Shown: positions 1 to 7,227 of the stretch, piece after piece | How positions within the stretch are numbered: the stretch's first letter is position 1 | How the letters are laid out: every line of letters begins with the position of its first letter | Assembly (NCBI GenBank): GCA_027036915.1 | Contig: JALWCD010000089.1 | Location: forward strand, 1 to 10,969 | Length of the DNA: 10,969 nucleotides | Direction of reading: 5' to 3' | From: Thermodesulfatator sp. | GTDB lineage: Bacteria > Desulfobacterota > Thermodesulfobacteria > Thermodesulfobacteriales > Thermodesulfobacteriaceae | Notes under the pieces: model-generated | Told to the model about the DNA's origin: nothing | What the model saw: the letters and a program-made list of their open reading frames with translations, nothing else | Databases searched by the model: none | Position numbers and translations under genes: made by a program

Positions 1-189
1 CGTCCTCGACCCGTGCCACCGGCCGGGCCGCCACCCGGGCCGGCTGGCCCGGCCCCGGCGCCACGAGGTGGCCGCGGCCCTCGATCGGCTCCGCGGCCTC
101 CGTGTCCGCGGCGCCGATCGAGGGCCGCGGCCACCTCGTGGCGCCGGGGCCGGGCCGGCTGGCCCGGCCGGTGGAACGGGTCGAGGACG
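1..189. repeat. Large imperfect inverted repeat (fold-back) centred near position 101
   Basis: Positions 1-28 are the reverse complement of 162-189 with one mismatch (15 versus 175). Positions 41-96 are the reverse complement of 106-161 with three mismatches. Positions 29-40 are a 12-base insertion with no partner. The loop is only nine bases (97-105), flanked by CCGCGG on both sides. The left arm starts at base 1, so the repeat may continue outside the window. Each arm encodes the same protein C-terminus in opposite orientation. The structure is far too long for a terminator and has no T-tract. A folded-back contig end or a template-switch inversion fits better. Confidence 0.9.
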
Positions 190-1787
190 TCGAGCCCCTC
201 CCGGTCCAGCAGTTCCTCGAGGAGGTCGAGGGCCCGGGGCAGGGGGGTCCGGCCGTCGAGGAACCGCCGCGCCAGCAGGTGCAGGGCCAGGCCGATCGCC
301 CGCAGCTGGGAGGAGTCGACCACCTGCTCGACCCCCCGCAGGTCGATGGTCGACGTCCCGAAGACGATCTCCTCGGTGCCCCGGGCGTCGATCTTCACCT
401 CCCGCCGGCCCCGGGAGGGGTCGAGGCTGCCCGGGTCGACCAGGCGGCCGGCCGGGGCCGCCAGGGGCTGGTCGACCTCCGCCTGCCGCCCCGTCGGGCG
501 CTCGGCGGCGATCCGCCTCGCCTCGGCGGTGGCGTCCCGGGGGACGTACTCGCGCATCAGGATCACCCGGTCCGCGACGTCGAAGTAGTCCCCCGACCCT
601 CCCATCACCAGCACCGTGGAGACCCCGAAGCGTTCGTAAAGCTCCCGCACGCGGTCGATGAAGGGGGTGATGGGTTCCTTTTCCTTGGCTATGAGGGCCT
701 GCATGCGAGCGTCCCGGATCATGAAATTGGTGGCCGAGGTGTCCTCGTCCAGCAGGAGCACCCTGGCCCCAACCTCGAGGGCCTCCATGATGGCCGCGGC
801 CTGACTGGTCGACCCCGAGGCACAGGGGGTCTCGAAGCTCTCCGTGCTCTTTCCGAAGGGCAGGTTGTTGATGAAGGGGGAGATGTCCACCCCAGCCACG
901 GAGCGACCGTCTTCGGCCCGCACCTTGACGGTTTCGTAGCGGGAGACCACCAGTTCCCGACCGTCTCCGGGCCGATGATTGTAGATCCCGAGCTCCAGGG
1001 CCCGCAGCAGGGTGGACTTGCCGTGAAACCCGCCGCCCACAATGAGGGTCACCCCTTCGGGAACCCCCATCCCCCTCACCCGGCCCCGGTTGGGGAGTTC
1101 GATCTCGATCGCAAGCTCCGGGGGAACCTCAAAGGGCACGGCCTCCCGAGCCGGACGGGGATCCACCCCCGAGGCCCGGGGTAAAACAGCCCCCTCGGCC
1201 ACAAAGGCCACCAGGCGAAGCTCGGCGAGCCTCTGCCTCAGGTATTCGGCGTCCTCGTAAGTCTCCACGAAGGACCAGAGATCTTTTGGCGAAAGGTTTT
1301 CGAAAAAGAGACTTCCGGAGATCAGCCGGGGAAGGGCCTCCCCCAGAAGACGCCAGGCCTCTCGGGCCAGTATCCGGCGACCGGCAGCCGGAAGCCCCAC
1401 GAAGAAACGGGCTTCCACCCCCCCGTCTTCCCGCACCGAGACCGCCGAACGGGGCAACATCTCCTGCCCGGGACCATGGACCACTATCAGACCGCTTTTC
1501 CCGGATCCCCGGTGCTCGGAGAGTTTCCGGGCCTCCCGGGCCAGAACATCGGCCAGATAATTTTCAAGTCCCAGCCGGCGGGCCGGATTGGCGTAGCTCG
1601 AGGGAGGCAGCCCGGCCATCTCCGGCGGCACGCTCACCCGCACCCGACTCGGGGGCGCAAAGGGATCGGCCTGTACCCGCTCAATATGCAGGGTGAACCC
1701 GGGAAAGCGATAGCTCCCCTTGAGCTCCTTATAAGCCCCGTAGCCCCGCCCATCAATCCGGGACAGAAGTTTTCGCAACCTTTCCAT
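1..1787 (-). CDS. Predicted ABC-class ATPase (COG3044/PF09818 type), 3' end anomalous, runs off window
   Basis: The frame opens at ATG 1787 (protein begins MERLRKLLSRIDGRGYGAYK) and stays open to the window edge. It carries a Walker A of the form GGGFHGKST at about residues 251-259, the form I associate with this family, and a Walker B LLLDEDTSATNF around 344-355. A signature-like CASGSTSQA lies near 317-330 and a GGSGDYF motif at 396-402. The family is a stand-alone cytosolic ATPase of ABC type; its biochemical role is not established, so I assign none. Homology to a typical family C-terminus (ARPRRHEVAAALDR) ends near residue 558 (position 114). The usual length is about 560-570 residues, and what follows (R/G/P-rich) is fold-back sequence and not real protein. 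Composition changes sharply at codon 397, and the C-terminal motif lacks four residues present in the inverted copy. No clear Shine-Dalgarno precedes the start. The family call is confident for 600-1787; integrity of the 3' third is doubtful. Confidence 0.8.
   Translation of the reverse strand, partial: MERLRKLLSRIDGRGYGAYKELKGSYRFPGFTLHIERVQADPFAPPSRVRVSVPPEMAGLPPSSYANPARRLGLENYLADVLAREARKLSEHRGSGKSGLIVVHGPGQEMLPRSAVSVREDGGVEARFFVGLPAAGRRILAREAWRLLGEALPRLISGSLFFENLSPKDLWSFVETYEDAEYLRQRLAELRLVAFVAEGAVLPRASGVDPRPAREAVPFEVPPELAIEIELPNRGRVRGMGVPEGVTLIVGGGFHGKSTLLRALELGIYNHRPGDGRELVVSRYETVKVRAEDGRSVAGVDISPFINNLPFGKSTESFETPCASGSTSQAAAIMEALEVGARVLLLDEDTSATNFMIRDARMQALIAKEKEPITPFIDRVRELYERFGVSTVLVMGGSGDYFDVADRVILMREYVPRDATAEARRIAAERPTGRQAEVDQPLAAPAGRLVDPGSLDPSRGRREVKIDARGTEEIVFGTSTIDLRGVEQVVDSSQLRAIGLALHLLARRFLDGRTPLPRALDLLEELLDREGLDVLDPFHRPGQPARPRRHEVAAALDRRRGHGGRGADRGPRPPRGAGAGPAGPGGGPAGGTGRG
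2..109 (+). pseudogene. Second, inverted C-terminal fragment of the same ABC-class ATPase
   Basis: Read on the plus strand from base 2, the left arm encodes VLDPCHRPGRHPGRLARP followed by RRHEVAAALDRLRGLRVR. This matches the expected family C-terminus better than the minus-strand gene does, because it keeps an HPGRLARPRR stretch and the terminal LRGLRVR. No stop codon follows at the expected place; the frame simply runs into the other arm. The upstream part would lie left of the window. It is either the end of an inverted duplicate gene or, more likely, an assembly or amplification fold-back. I would not treat it as a separate functional gene. Confidence 0.6.
588..620. other. Compositional breakpoint inside the ABC-class ATPase gene
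   Basis: By hand count, 1-600 is about 78% GC and 601-900 about 63%. In the minus-strand reading frame, codons 397-558 contain only two with A or T in the third position (one GAA, one GAT), while the preceding stretch of equal length contains roughly 28. The switch falls in the conserved GGSGDYF coding segment, a natural point for homologous recombination or for a mis-join between two organisms' copies. The frame is kept across the junction. Confidence 0.8.
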
Positions 1788-1794
1788 GGTTTAA

Positions 1795-1823
1795 TTGCCT
1801 GAAAGATAAATTTTTGTTTTAAT
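1795..1823 (+). promoter_or_regulatory. Sigma70-like promoter for the kinase-xerC-hslVU operon
   Basis: TTGCCT (1795-1800, four of six matches to TTGACA) and TTTAAT (1818-1823, five of six matches to TATAAT) are separated by exactly 17 bases. They sit in the only AT-rich intergenic region of the window, 1788-1851. Transcription would start near 1830. A GAAAGG at 1835-1840 precedes the ATG at 1852 by 11 bases and could act as ribosome binding site. On the opposite strand a weaker pair (TTGATG/TATGTT, spacer 16) could serve the divergent ATPase gene. Confidence 0.5.
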
Positions 1824-1851
1824 AACATAAAAAAGAAAGGCCGCCCATCAA

Positions 1852-3684
1852 ATGGCTTCCGAACTTGAGTTCTATCGTAAGGTGCTGGATCTTTTTCCGG
1901 GGCTGGTCTCGGTGGTCTCCCCGGACTTCAGGATCATTTACGCCAACGAGGCCATGAAGAAACGCTGCGGCGAGGACCCGGTGGGCAAACCCTGCTATAA
2001 GGCCTTCCACGGGCTGGATCGGGTCTGTCCCTGGTGCAAAAAGGACGAGGTCCTGCGAAAAAAGACCCTTCATCTCTGGGAGATCTTCAGCCCCAAGGAC
2101 CAGCGCTGGTACGAAGTCCGCAGCACGGCCTTCAAAATGGGGGAAACCTGGAGCTATCTCTCGGTCATCCTGGACATCACCGAGAAAAAGAAACTCGAAG
2201 AAAAACTCCGCCGGCAGGTGGAATTTTACACCCGGATCCTGGACGAAAATCCCGTGCTCATCCTCTTCAACCGGGAGGGAAAAATCGCTTTCGTGAACCA
2301 GACCTTCGAGAAGATTACCGGCCTCTCCCGGGAGGAGGCCCTGGGAAAAGACGTTTTCGATCTCATCGTACCTCCGGAAAACGAAAAAATATGGCGCAAA
2401 CACTGCGAGGAGGTCCGCTGTGGCATCTTCAAGACCGGGGTGGAACTACCCATCAGGACTGCAGGCGGGGAGAGAAAACATCTTCTCTGGAACTGCATGC
2501 AGGTGGAAGACCCTGAAGGCCGGCCCACCATAATCGGCATGGCCGTGGACATTACGGAACAGAAGGAACTTTTCGAGCAGTACCTCCAGGCTCAGAAGAT
2601 GGAAAGTCTGGGGCGTTTCACCGGCGTCCTCCTTCACGAACTCAATAATCTTTTCATGGCCCTTCAGGGCTATCTCGGGGTGGCCAGACTTCGGCTTACC
2701 GATCCCGAGACCCTCCGGGAGTATCTAAACAAGATGGAGGGCCTGATCGAGCGCTGGCGGAGCATGAGTCGGGATCTTCTGGCCTTTGCCCGTCGGGCTC
2801 CCCGCCAGGCCGAGATTCTCGACCTCTCGGAATTCCTTTCCCGGCAGGCCGAAACCCTGAAACATCTCCTGGGCTCAAGGATTAGGCTTCAGATAGAGAT
2901 CCCGGAAAAGGGGCTCCGGGTAAAGATCAACGGGGTGCACCTCCAGCAGATTCTCCTCAATCTGGCGGCCAACGCCCGGGATGCCATGCCCGAAGGCGGC
3001 GAAATCCTGATCCGCCTGGAAAAGGTCACCCTCTCGGAAGAGACGGTGGCCCTCCTGGACATCAATCCCGGGGACTACGCCCTTCTCACCTTTGCCGACA
3101 CCGGGCCCGGTATTTCCCCGGAGGTCATTCCCCACATTTTTGAGCCCTATTTCACCACCAAGGAAGAGGGCTCGGGGCTCGGGCTGGCCACGGTTTATTC
3201 CCTAGTAAAACAGTATCAGGGACACGTGGCGGTCTACAGTGCCCCGGGGCGAGGGGCGGTCTTCAAGATCTATCTCCCCCTGACGGACAGCGAAAGGGAC
3301 CAGGATCTCAGGGCCCCCGGGCTTGAGATCCTGGTGGTGGGGGAGGATCCCCGGTTGCTTGAGGCCGTCCGGGAGATGATGCGTCTTCTGGGTTACAAGC
3401 CCTATGTGACCCGGAGTTTCGCCGAGGCCCGGGAACTTGTGGAATACGGTTTCAGGCCCGAGGTCCTTTTCTCCGACCTTCAGATGAAAAGCGGAAACGC
3501 TCTGGACTTCCTGCGGGAGATGAAGGCCCGGTTTCCGGATTTAAAGCTTGTGATCGCCTCGGCCTCTCGGGAAGAGACCGTGCGCCGGAATCTGCCGGAC
3601 ATCCCGGATCTCCTCTATCTCCCCAAGCCCTTCACCCTGGAAGAACTTCGGGAGACCCTTGAGAAGGCCGCAGCCGGTGTCTGA
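1852..3684 (+). CDS. Hybrid sensor histidine kinase: PAS-PAS-HisKA-HATPase-receiver
   Basis: A 610-residue protein with no predicted membrane segment or signal peptide, so a cytosolic sensor. PAS 1 covers about 5-110 and carries four cysteines (C39, C48, C59, C62; the last two in CPWC), suggesting metal, cluster or redox sensing (inference). PAS 2 covers about 122-240. The H-box reads MESLGRFTGVLLHELNN with phospho-acceptor H262. The catalytic domain shows the N-box (LNLAANARDAM, about 369-379), G1 DTGPGIS (416-422), F-box FEPYFTTK (about 430) and G2 GSGLGLATVY (about 440). A receiver domain follows from about 492, with phosphorylatable D542 (FSDLQMK) and YLPKPF. Its acidic pocket reads VVGEDP, so the usual Asp-Asp pair is Glu-Asp. 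There is no output domain, so phosphate must pass to a partner elsewhere or regulate the kinase itself. It is the first gene of the operon and overlaps xerC. Domain calls are sure; the signal is unknown. Confidence 0.93.
   Translation: MASELEFYRKVLDLFPGLVSVVSPDFRIIYANEAMKKRCGEDPVGKPCYKAFHGLDRVCPWCKKDEVLRKKTLHLWEIFSPKDQRWYEVRSTAFKMGETWSYLSVILDITEKKKLEEKLRRQVEFYTRILDENPVLILFNREGKIAFVNQTFEKITGLSREEALGKDVFDLIVPPENEKIWRKHCEEVRCGIFKTGVELPIRTAGGERKHLLWNCMQVEDPEGRPTIIGMAVDITEQKELFEQYLQAQKMESLGRFTGVLLHELNNLFMALQGYLGVARLRLTDPETLREYLNKMEGLIERWRSMSRDLLAFARRAPRQAEILDLSEFLSRQAETLKHLLGSRIRLQIEIPEKGLRVKINGVHLQQILLNLAANARDAMPEGGEILIRLEKVTLSEETVALLDINPGDYALLTFADTGPGISPEVIPHIFEPYFTTKEEGSGLGLATVYSLVKQYQGHVAVYSAPGRGAVFKIYLPLTDSERDQDLRAPGLEILVVGEDPRLLEAVREMMRLLGYKPYVTRSFAEARELVEYGFRPEVLFSDLQMKSGNALDFLREMKARFPDLKLVIASASREETVRRNLPDIPDLLYLPKPFTLEELRETLEKAAAGV
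3661..3667 (+). promoter_or_regulatory. Probable ribosome binding site deciding the xerC start
   Basis: GAGAAGG lies nine bases before GTG 3677, inside the end of the kinase gene. The alternative in-frame TTG at 3659 has a weaker GGGAG only four bases upstream, so GTG 3677 is preferred. Confidence 0.45.
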
Positions 3685-4585
3685 GGAGCTGCTTGAGGCT
3701 TTTTTGAACCATCTCGCTCACGAGAAAAACTATTCGGCCCACACCTTGCGGGCTTACCGGCGGGACCTTGAGGATTACCTCCGTTTCCTGGAAAAGTCCC
3801 CGGAGGAGGCCGAACTCGCAGATCTCAGGGCCTTCGTGATCCGGCTCCGCAGGAAGGTCTCGGCCCGCACGGTGGCCCGCAAACTTTCGGCCGTAAAGAG
3901 CTTCTACCGGTTTCTTCTGCGCCGGGGGCTCCTTCGGGAAACGGCCCTCCTGGCCCTCTCCGGCCCCAGGCTCTCCCGGGATCTTCCCCGGGTGCTTACG
4001 GTGGACGAGGCCCTGAAACTGGTGGAAAACGCAACGCCCCGGGATTTCTGGACTCTCAGGGATCGGGTGGCTCTGGAGCTTCTCTACGGAGCCGGACTCA
4101 GGGCTTCGGAGGTCTGCGGGCTCCGGGTGAACGACCTCCACCTCGAGACCCGTCTCATACGGGTGCGGGGCAAGGGACGGCGGGAACGCCTGGTGCCCTT
4201 CGGCCGGAAGGCCCTCGAGGCCCTCCGGGCTTATCTTCCGCAGAGGGAGAGTTTTCTCTCGGCTCTGGGAAAGCACCGGGAGGAGCACCTTCTTCTCAAT
4301 CGCCGGGGAGGGCCCCTTTCGCCCCGGAGTCTTCAGCGGATAGTCAAGAAATACGCCGCGGAGCTGGGACTTTCCGACGTCCATCCCCATGTGCTGCGGC
4401 ACTCCTTCGCCACCCATCTCCTGGAGTCCGGGGCGGACCTAAGGAGTATCCAGGAACTCCTGGGGCACAGTCGCCTTACCACCACCGAACGCTACACGCA
4501 TCTCGACTTCGGCCACCTGGCCCGGGTCTACGATCAGGCTCATCCCCGCGCCCTTGCCAAAAAAACTCAGTATGATAAGGATTAG
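3677..4585 (+). CDS. xerC: Tyrosine recombinase XerC/XerD type
   Basis: A site-specific recombinase of about 302 residues (GTG 3677; 308 if TTG 3659 is used). In bacteria such proteins resolve chromosome dimers at dif sites with FtsK. The N-terminal SAM-like DNA-binding domain (about 5-90; [16 protein letters not shown]) and the C-terminal catalytic domain are both complete. In GTG numbering the catalytic set is R142 (GAGLRASE), K166 ([13 protein letters not shown]), H238 and R241 ([12 protein letters not shown]), H264 ([15 protein letters not shown]) and nucleophile Y273. Size and the position before hslVU match the xerC/codV gene of the known codV-clpQ-clpY arrangement, so a housekeeping Xer protein is more likely than a phage or integron integrase. 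It overlaps the kinase gene by eight bases and ends four bases before hslV. The XerC versus XerD choice rests on context only. Confidence 0.88.
   Translation: MSEELLEAFLNHLAHEKNYSAHTLRAYRRDLEDYLRFLEKSPEEAELADLRAFVIRLRRKVSARTVARKLSAVKSFYRFLLRRGLLRETALLALSGPRLSRDLPRVLTVDEALKLVENATPRDFWTLRDRVALELLYGAGLRASEVCGLRVNDLHLETRLIRVRGKGRRERLVPFGRKALEALRAYLPQRESFLSALGKHREEHLLLNRRGGPLSPRSLQRIVKKYAAELGLSDVHPHVLRHSFATHLLESGADLRSIQELLGHSRLTTTERYTHLDFGHLARVYDQAHPRALAKKTQYDKD
4577..4581 (+). promoter_or_regulatory. Ribosome binding site deciding the hslV start
   Basis: AAGGA lies eight bases before ATG 4590, inside the last codons of xerC. It supports ATG 4590 over the upstream in-frame TTG 4554 and ATG 4572. 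A start at 4590 also puts the catalytic threonine in the expected place. Confidence 0.65.
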
Positions 4586-4589
4586 CCGT

Positions 4590-5117
4590 ATGTTCAAAGG
4601 CACCACGGTGGTGGCGGTTCGAAGAGGCGGGCGGGTGGTGCTGGCCGCCGACGGTCAGGTGACCCTGGGTGAGACCATTATCAAGCACGGGGCCCGCAAG
4701 GTGAGGCGCCTTTACAAAGGGCAGGTGCTGGTGGGGTTTGCGGGCTCCACGGCCGACGCCCTCACGCTTTTCGAACGCCTGGAAAAGAAACTCGAACTCT
4801 ATAGCGGGCATCTGGTCCGGGCCGCGGTGGAACTGGCCAAGGACTGGCGTACGGATAAGCTCCTCCGGCGTCTGGAGGCTCTTCTCATCGCCTGCGATCG
4901 GGAGACCACCCTTCTTATCTCCGGGGCCGGGGACGTAATCGAGCCGGACGAAGATGTACTGGCCATCGGTTCCGGAGGGCCCATGGCCCTGGCCGCGGCC
5001 AGGGCCCTCCTGCGTCGGACCGAGCTTTCGGCCCGGGAGATCGCCGAGGAAGCCCTGAGGATAGCGGGCGAGATCTGCGTTTACACCAACCAGAAGATCA
5101 CGATCGAGGAACTATGA
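4590..5117 (+). CDS. hslV: HslV, ATP-dependent protease proteolytic subunit
   Basis: Peptidase of the HslVU (ClpQY) complex, a cytosolic threonine protease of the proteasome beta-subunit family that degrades substrates unfolded by HslU. From ATG 4590 the protein has 175 residues and starts [12 protein letters not shown]. Removing the four-residue propeptide exposes the nucleophile Thr5 (mature T1). Asp21 (mature D17, in AADGQ) and Lys37 (mature K33, in GARKVRRL) then fall exactly at the positions known from the family. [15 protein letters not shown] and a C-terminal [11 protein letters not shown] are typical. The stop overlaps the hslU start (ATGA), implying translational coupling and balanced subunit output. 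An Ala-rich helix ([10 protein letters not shown]) produces a 22-base perfect palindrome at 4985-5006, which I read as codon coincidence. Confidence 0.96.
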   Translation: MFKGTTVVAVRRGGRVVLAADGQVTLGETIIKHGARKVRRLYKGQVLVGFAGSTADALTLFERLEKKLELYSGHLVRAAVELAKDWRTDKLLRRLEALLIACDRETTLLISGAGDVIEPDEDVLAIGSGGPMALAAARALLRRTELSAREIAEEALRIAGEICVYTNQKITIEEL

Positions 5118-6433
5118 AAGCCCTGACACCGCGTGAAATCGTAGCCGAACTCGACAAATACATCGTGGGCCAGGAGGAGGCCAAAAAGGCCGTGGCCATC
5201 GCCCTGCGAAACCGCTGGCGCCGTCAGCAGGTGCCCTCCCCGCTCCGGGACGAGATCTATCCCAAAAACATCATCATGATCGGGCCTACGGGCGTGGGTA
5301 AAACCGAGATCGCCCGCCGCCTGGCCCGTCTTTCGGGATCCCCCTTCCTCAAGGTGGAGGCCACCAAGTTCACGGAAGTGGGTTACGTGGGACGGGACGT
5401 GGAGTCCATGATCCGGGATCTCACGCACATCGCGGTCCAGATGGTCAAGGCCGAGGAGGAGGAACGGGTGCGGGAGCGGGCCCGCAAACTGGCCGAGGAG
5501 CGGGTTCTGGATCTCCTGGTGCCCCCTAGCCCTCACCGCCCGGAGGGCGACAGCGAGACCCGGGAAAAGTTCCGGCGCATGCTCCAGGACGGATTGCTGG
5601 ATGAACGTTACGTGGAGCTTGAGGTCGAGGGGCGTCCGCCCATGCCCATGGTGGAGGTCTTTGCGGCCTCGGGCCTGGAGGAGATCGAACAGCAGCTCCG
5701 GGAGATGATGAGTTCGCTTTTTCCGCGAAAACAGAAGCGCCGTCGGGTCAAGGTCCGGGAGGCTCTCGAGATCCTCACCAAGACCGAGGCCGAGAAGCTC
5801 ATCGACATGGAGAAGGTCACCCGGGAAGCCATCCGGCGCACAGAAACCAGCGGGATCATCTTCCTGGACGAGATCGACAAGATCGCCAGCCGGGGCGAGG
5901 GGCACGGCCCGGATGTCTCTCGCGAGGGCGTTCAGCGGGATCTCCTGCCCATCGTGGAGGGAACCACGGTGAACACCCGCTACGGCATGGTCCGCACGGA
6001 CCACATCCTTTTCATCGCCAGCGGGGCCTTCCACGTGGCCAAACCCTCGGACCTCATTCCCGAACTTCAGGGGCGCTTTCCCATCCGGGTGGAACTCAAG
6101 CCCCTCACCCAGCAGGACTTCATCCGGATCCTTACCGAACCCGAAAACGCCCTGGTGAAGCAGTACCAGGCCCTGCTGGCCACGGAAGGGGTGGAGCTTG
6201 AGTTCACCCCGGACGGCCTGGAGGAGATCGCCCGGATCGCCTTTGAGGTCAACGAACGCACGGAAAACATCGGGGCCCGCAGGCTCTACACCGTGATGGA
6301 AAAGCTGCTGGAGGAAATCTCCTTCTCCGCCCCGGACATCGCCCCCACCCGGGTGGTGGTGAACGGGGAATACGTGCGGGAGAAACTGGCCGAGATCGCC
6401 ACGGATCTCGACCTTTCCCGGTTCATCCTTTAA
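5114..6433 (+). CDS. hslU: HslU, AAA+ unfoldase subunit of HslVU
   Basis: ATPase ring that unfolds and feeds proteins to HslV. All 439 residues are present, close to the usual 440-460. Walker A is GPTGVGKT (57-64), the pore loop GYVG is at 90-93 and Walker B IIFLDEID at 248-255. The Arg-finger region [11 protein letters not shown] has R321, and a sensor-2 GARRL follows near 387. The intermediate (I) domain lies at about 108-235 and is charged and helical, as expected. The C-terminal tail DLDLSRFIL is the conserved peptide that docks into HslV. ATG 5114 overlaps the hslV stop codon. The gene ends 19 bases from a convergent gene, so the operon stops here; argB, which I recall following hslU in some related bacteria, is absent. 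Confidence 0.97.
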   Translation: MKALTPREIVAELDKYIVGQEEAKKAVAIALRNRWRRQQVPSPLRDEIYPKNIIMIGPTGVGKTEIARRLARLSGSPFLKVEATKFTEVGYVGRDVESMIRDLTHIAVQMVKAEEEERVRERARKLAEERVLDLLVPPSPHRPEGDSETREKFRRMLQDGLLDERYVELEVEGRPPMPMVEVFAASGLEEIEQQLREMMSSLFPRKQKRRRVKVREALEILTKTEAEKLIDMEKVTREAIRRTETSGIIFLDEIDKIASRGEGHGPDVSREGVQRDLLPIVEGTTVNTRYGMVRTDHILFIASGAFHVAKPSDLIPELQGRFPIRVELKPLTQQDFIRILTEPENALVKQYQALLATEGVELEFTPDGLEEIARIAFEVNERTENIGARRLYTVMEKLLEEISFSAPDIAPTRVVVNGEYVREKLAEIATDLDLSRFIL

Positions 6434-6468
6434 AAGACCGGGGCTAACGGCCTTAAAGCTCCAGGGTC
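6432..6468 (-). terminator. Hairpin terminator at the hslU / MBL convergent junction
   Basis: Bases 6436-6439 (GACC) pair with 6465-6468 (GGTC), and 6440-6445 (GGGGCT) pair with 6457-6462 (AGCTCC, one G-T wobble). The AG at 6463-6464 bulges and the loop has 11 bases. Read on the minus strand, the stem is followed at once by TTTT (6435-6432), as in an intrinsic terminator for the uptake operon. The right arm lies inside the end of the MBL gene. No T-tract follows on the plus strand. The T-run is short, so this is tentative. Confidence 0.4.
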
Positions 6469-7214
6469 AGACCGTCGTAGGCCGCCATCACCGGGACCTC
6501 GGTTTCCCGGGAGAGTTTCTGGGCCACCTGCTTGGGCTGGGCCCGGATCATGGTCATGCCGAAATGGGTGAGCACGGCCTGCTCCGGCCGCAGAACCTCC
6601 AGCATCTCCCTTACGTTGGCCACACAGAGATGCTGCACCTGGGGAGAGGGGTGAGGTTTGTAACGCACCACATTGAAGACCAGCAGATCGCAGCCCCGAT
6701 AACTCTCAAGAAGCCCCCTGAAGTAAAGGGTATCCACCACGAACCCCACCCGTTTGCCCGAAAGCTCCAGGATTACACCATAGGTCTCGGCGGGATGGTG
6801 ATGCCGGACCGAGGTGCGAAAGACGATCTCCCCGAGGTGATATTCCCGCTGGGGTAGCAGGGTTTCTATCCTTTCGAGGTAGGGCCGCAGATAGGGCAGG
6901 AGGACGGCGCCCTCCCCGTAAAGGCCTTCCCGGGGCAGAAAGACCGCCCCCCGTCGTTTAAGCCCGCCCTCGGTCAGGGCGTCCACCAGGACGTTCAGAT
7001 CCGCGGAATGGTCCAGATGCACGTGGGTGACGATGATCCCGGAAAGCTTCTCCACCCGCAGTTTCTCGCGGGCCATGTAAACCAGAGTCCCCGGGCCGGG
7101 ATCCAGAATGAGACGGGTGCCCTCGGCCTCTATGTATACGCCACCTGAGGCCCTGAGCTGACGGGCCACCACGTAACGGGCCCCGGCCGTACCCAGAAAT
7201 TTAATCCTTGCCAC
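6453..7214 (-). CDS. Metallo-beta-lactamase-fold hydrolase
   Basis: A 253-residue soluble enzyme with the full dinuclear-metal set: THVHLDH (63-69; H64, H66, D68, H69), a histidine from VRHHHP (138-140), D161 (FVVDTLYF) and H217 (VLTHFGM). The N-terminal FLGTAGAR resembles the RNase Z/PhnP-like branch of the fold more than true beta-lactamases. No tRNA-binding exosite is obvious, so I do not call RNase Z. The GTG start at 7214 lies 13 bases after the stop of the binding-protein gene and has no clear Shine-Dalgarno. It is the last gene of the four-gene minus-strand operon, which may tie it to the transported substrate, for example hydrolysis of an ester or nucleotide-linked corrinoid side chain (speculation). 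The fold is certain and the substrate unknown. Confidence 0.85.
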   Translation of the reverse strand: MARIKFLGTAGARYVVARQLRASGGVYIEAEGTRLILDPGPGTLVYMAREKLRVEKLSGIIVTHVHLDHSADLNVLVDALTEGGLKRRGAVFLPREGLYGEGAVLLPYLRPYLERIETLLPQREYHLGEIVFRTSVRHHHPAETYGVILELSGKRVGFVVDTLYFRGLLESYRGCDLLVFNVVRYKPHPSPQVQHLCVANVREMLEVLRPEQAVLTHFGMTMIRAQPKQVAQKLSRETEVPVMAAYDGLTLEL

Positions 7215-7227
7215 GGCTAAAAAATAA

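Noticed and set aside
1..189. Inverted repeat as terminator or transposon end
   Set aside because: There is no T-tract and no transposase or target-site duplication, and both arms are coding sequence for the same protein end.
102..1184. Long plus-strand open frame of 360 codons antisense to the ABC-class ATPase
   Set aside because: It mirrors the GC-rich minus-strand gene, has a His/Gly/Pro-heavy composition and no family motifs. The minus strand shows Walker A, Walker B and GGSGDYF.
3659..4585. Tyrosine recombinase as sign of an integrative element
   Set aside because: Its length, motifs and position before hslVU fit housekeeping XerC. No att-like direct repeats, tRNA target or phage genes are nearby.
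4985..5006. 22-base perfect palindrome within hslV
   Set aside because: It encodes the Ala-rich ALAAARA helix with GCC/GCG codons. No operator logic or repeat elsewhere in the window supports a regulatory role.
5081..6034. 317-codon minus-strand frame opposite hslU
   Set aside because: It is a shadow of hslU, which has every AAA+ motif; the antisense product shows no domain.
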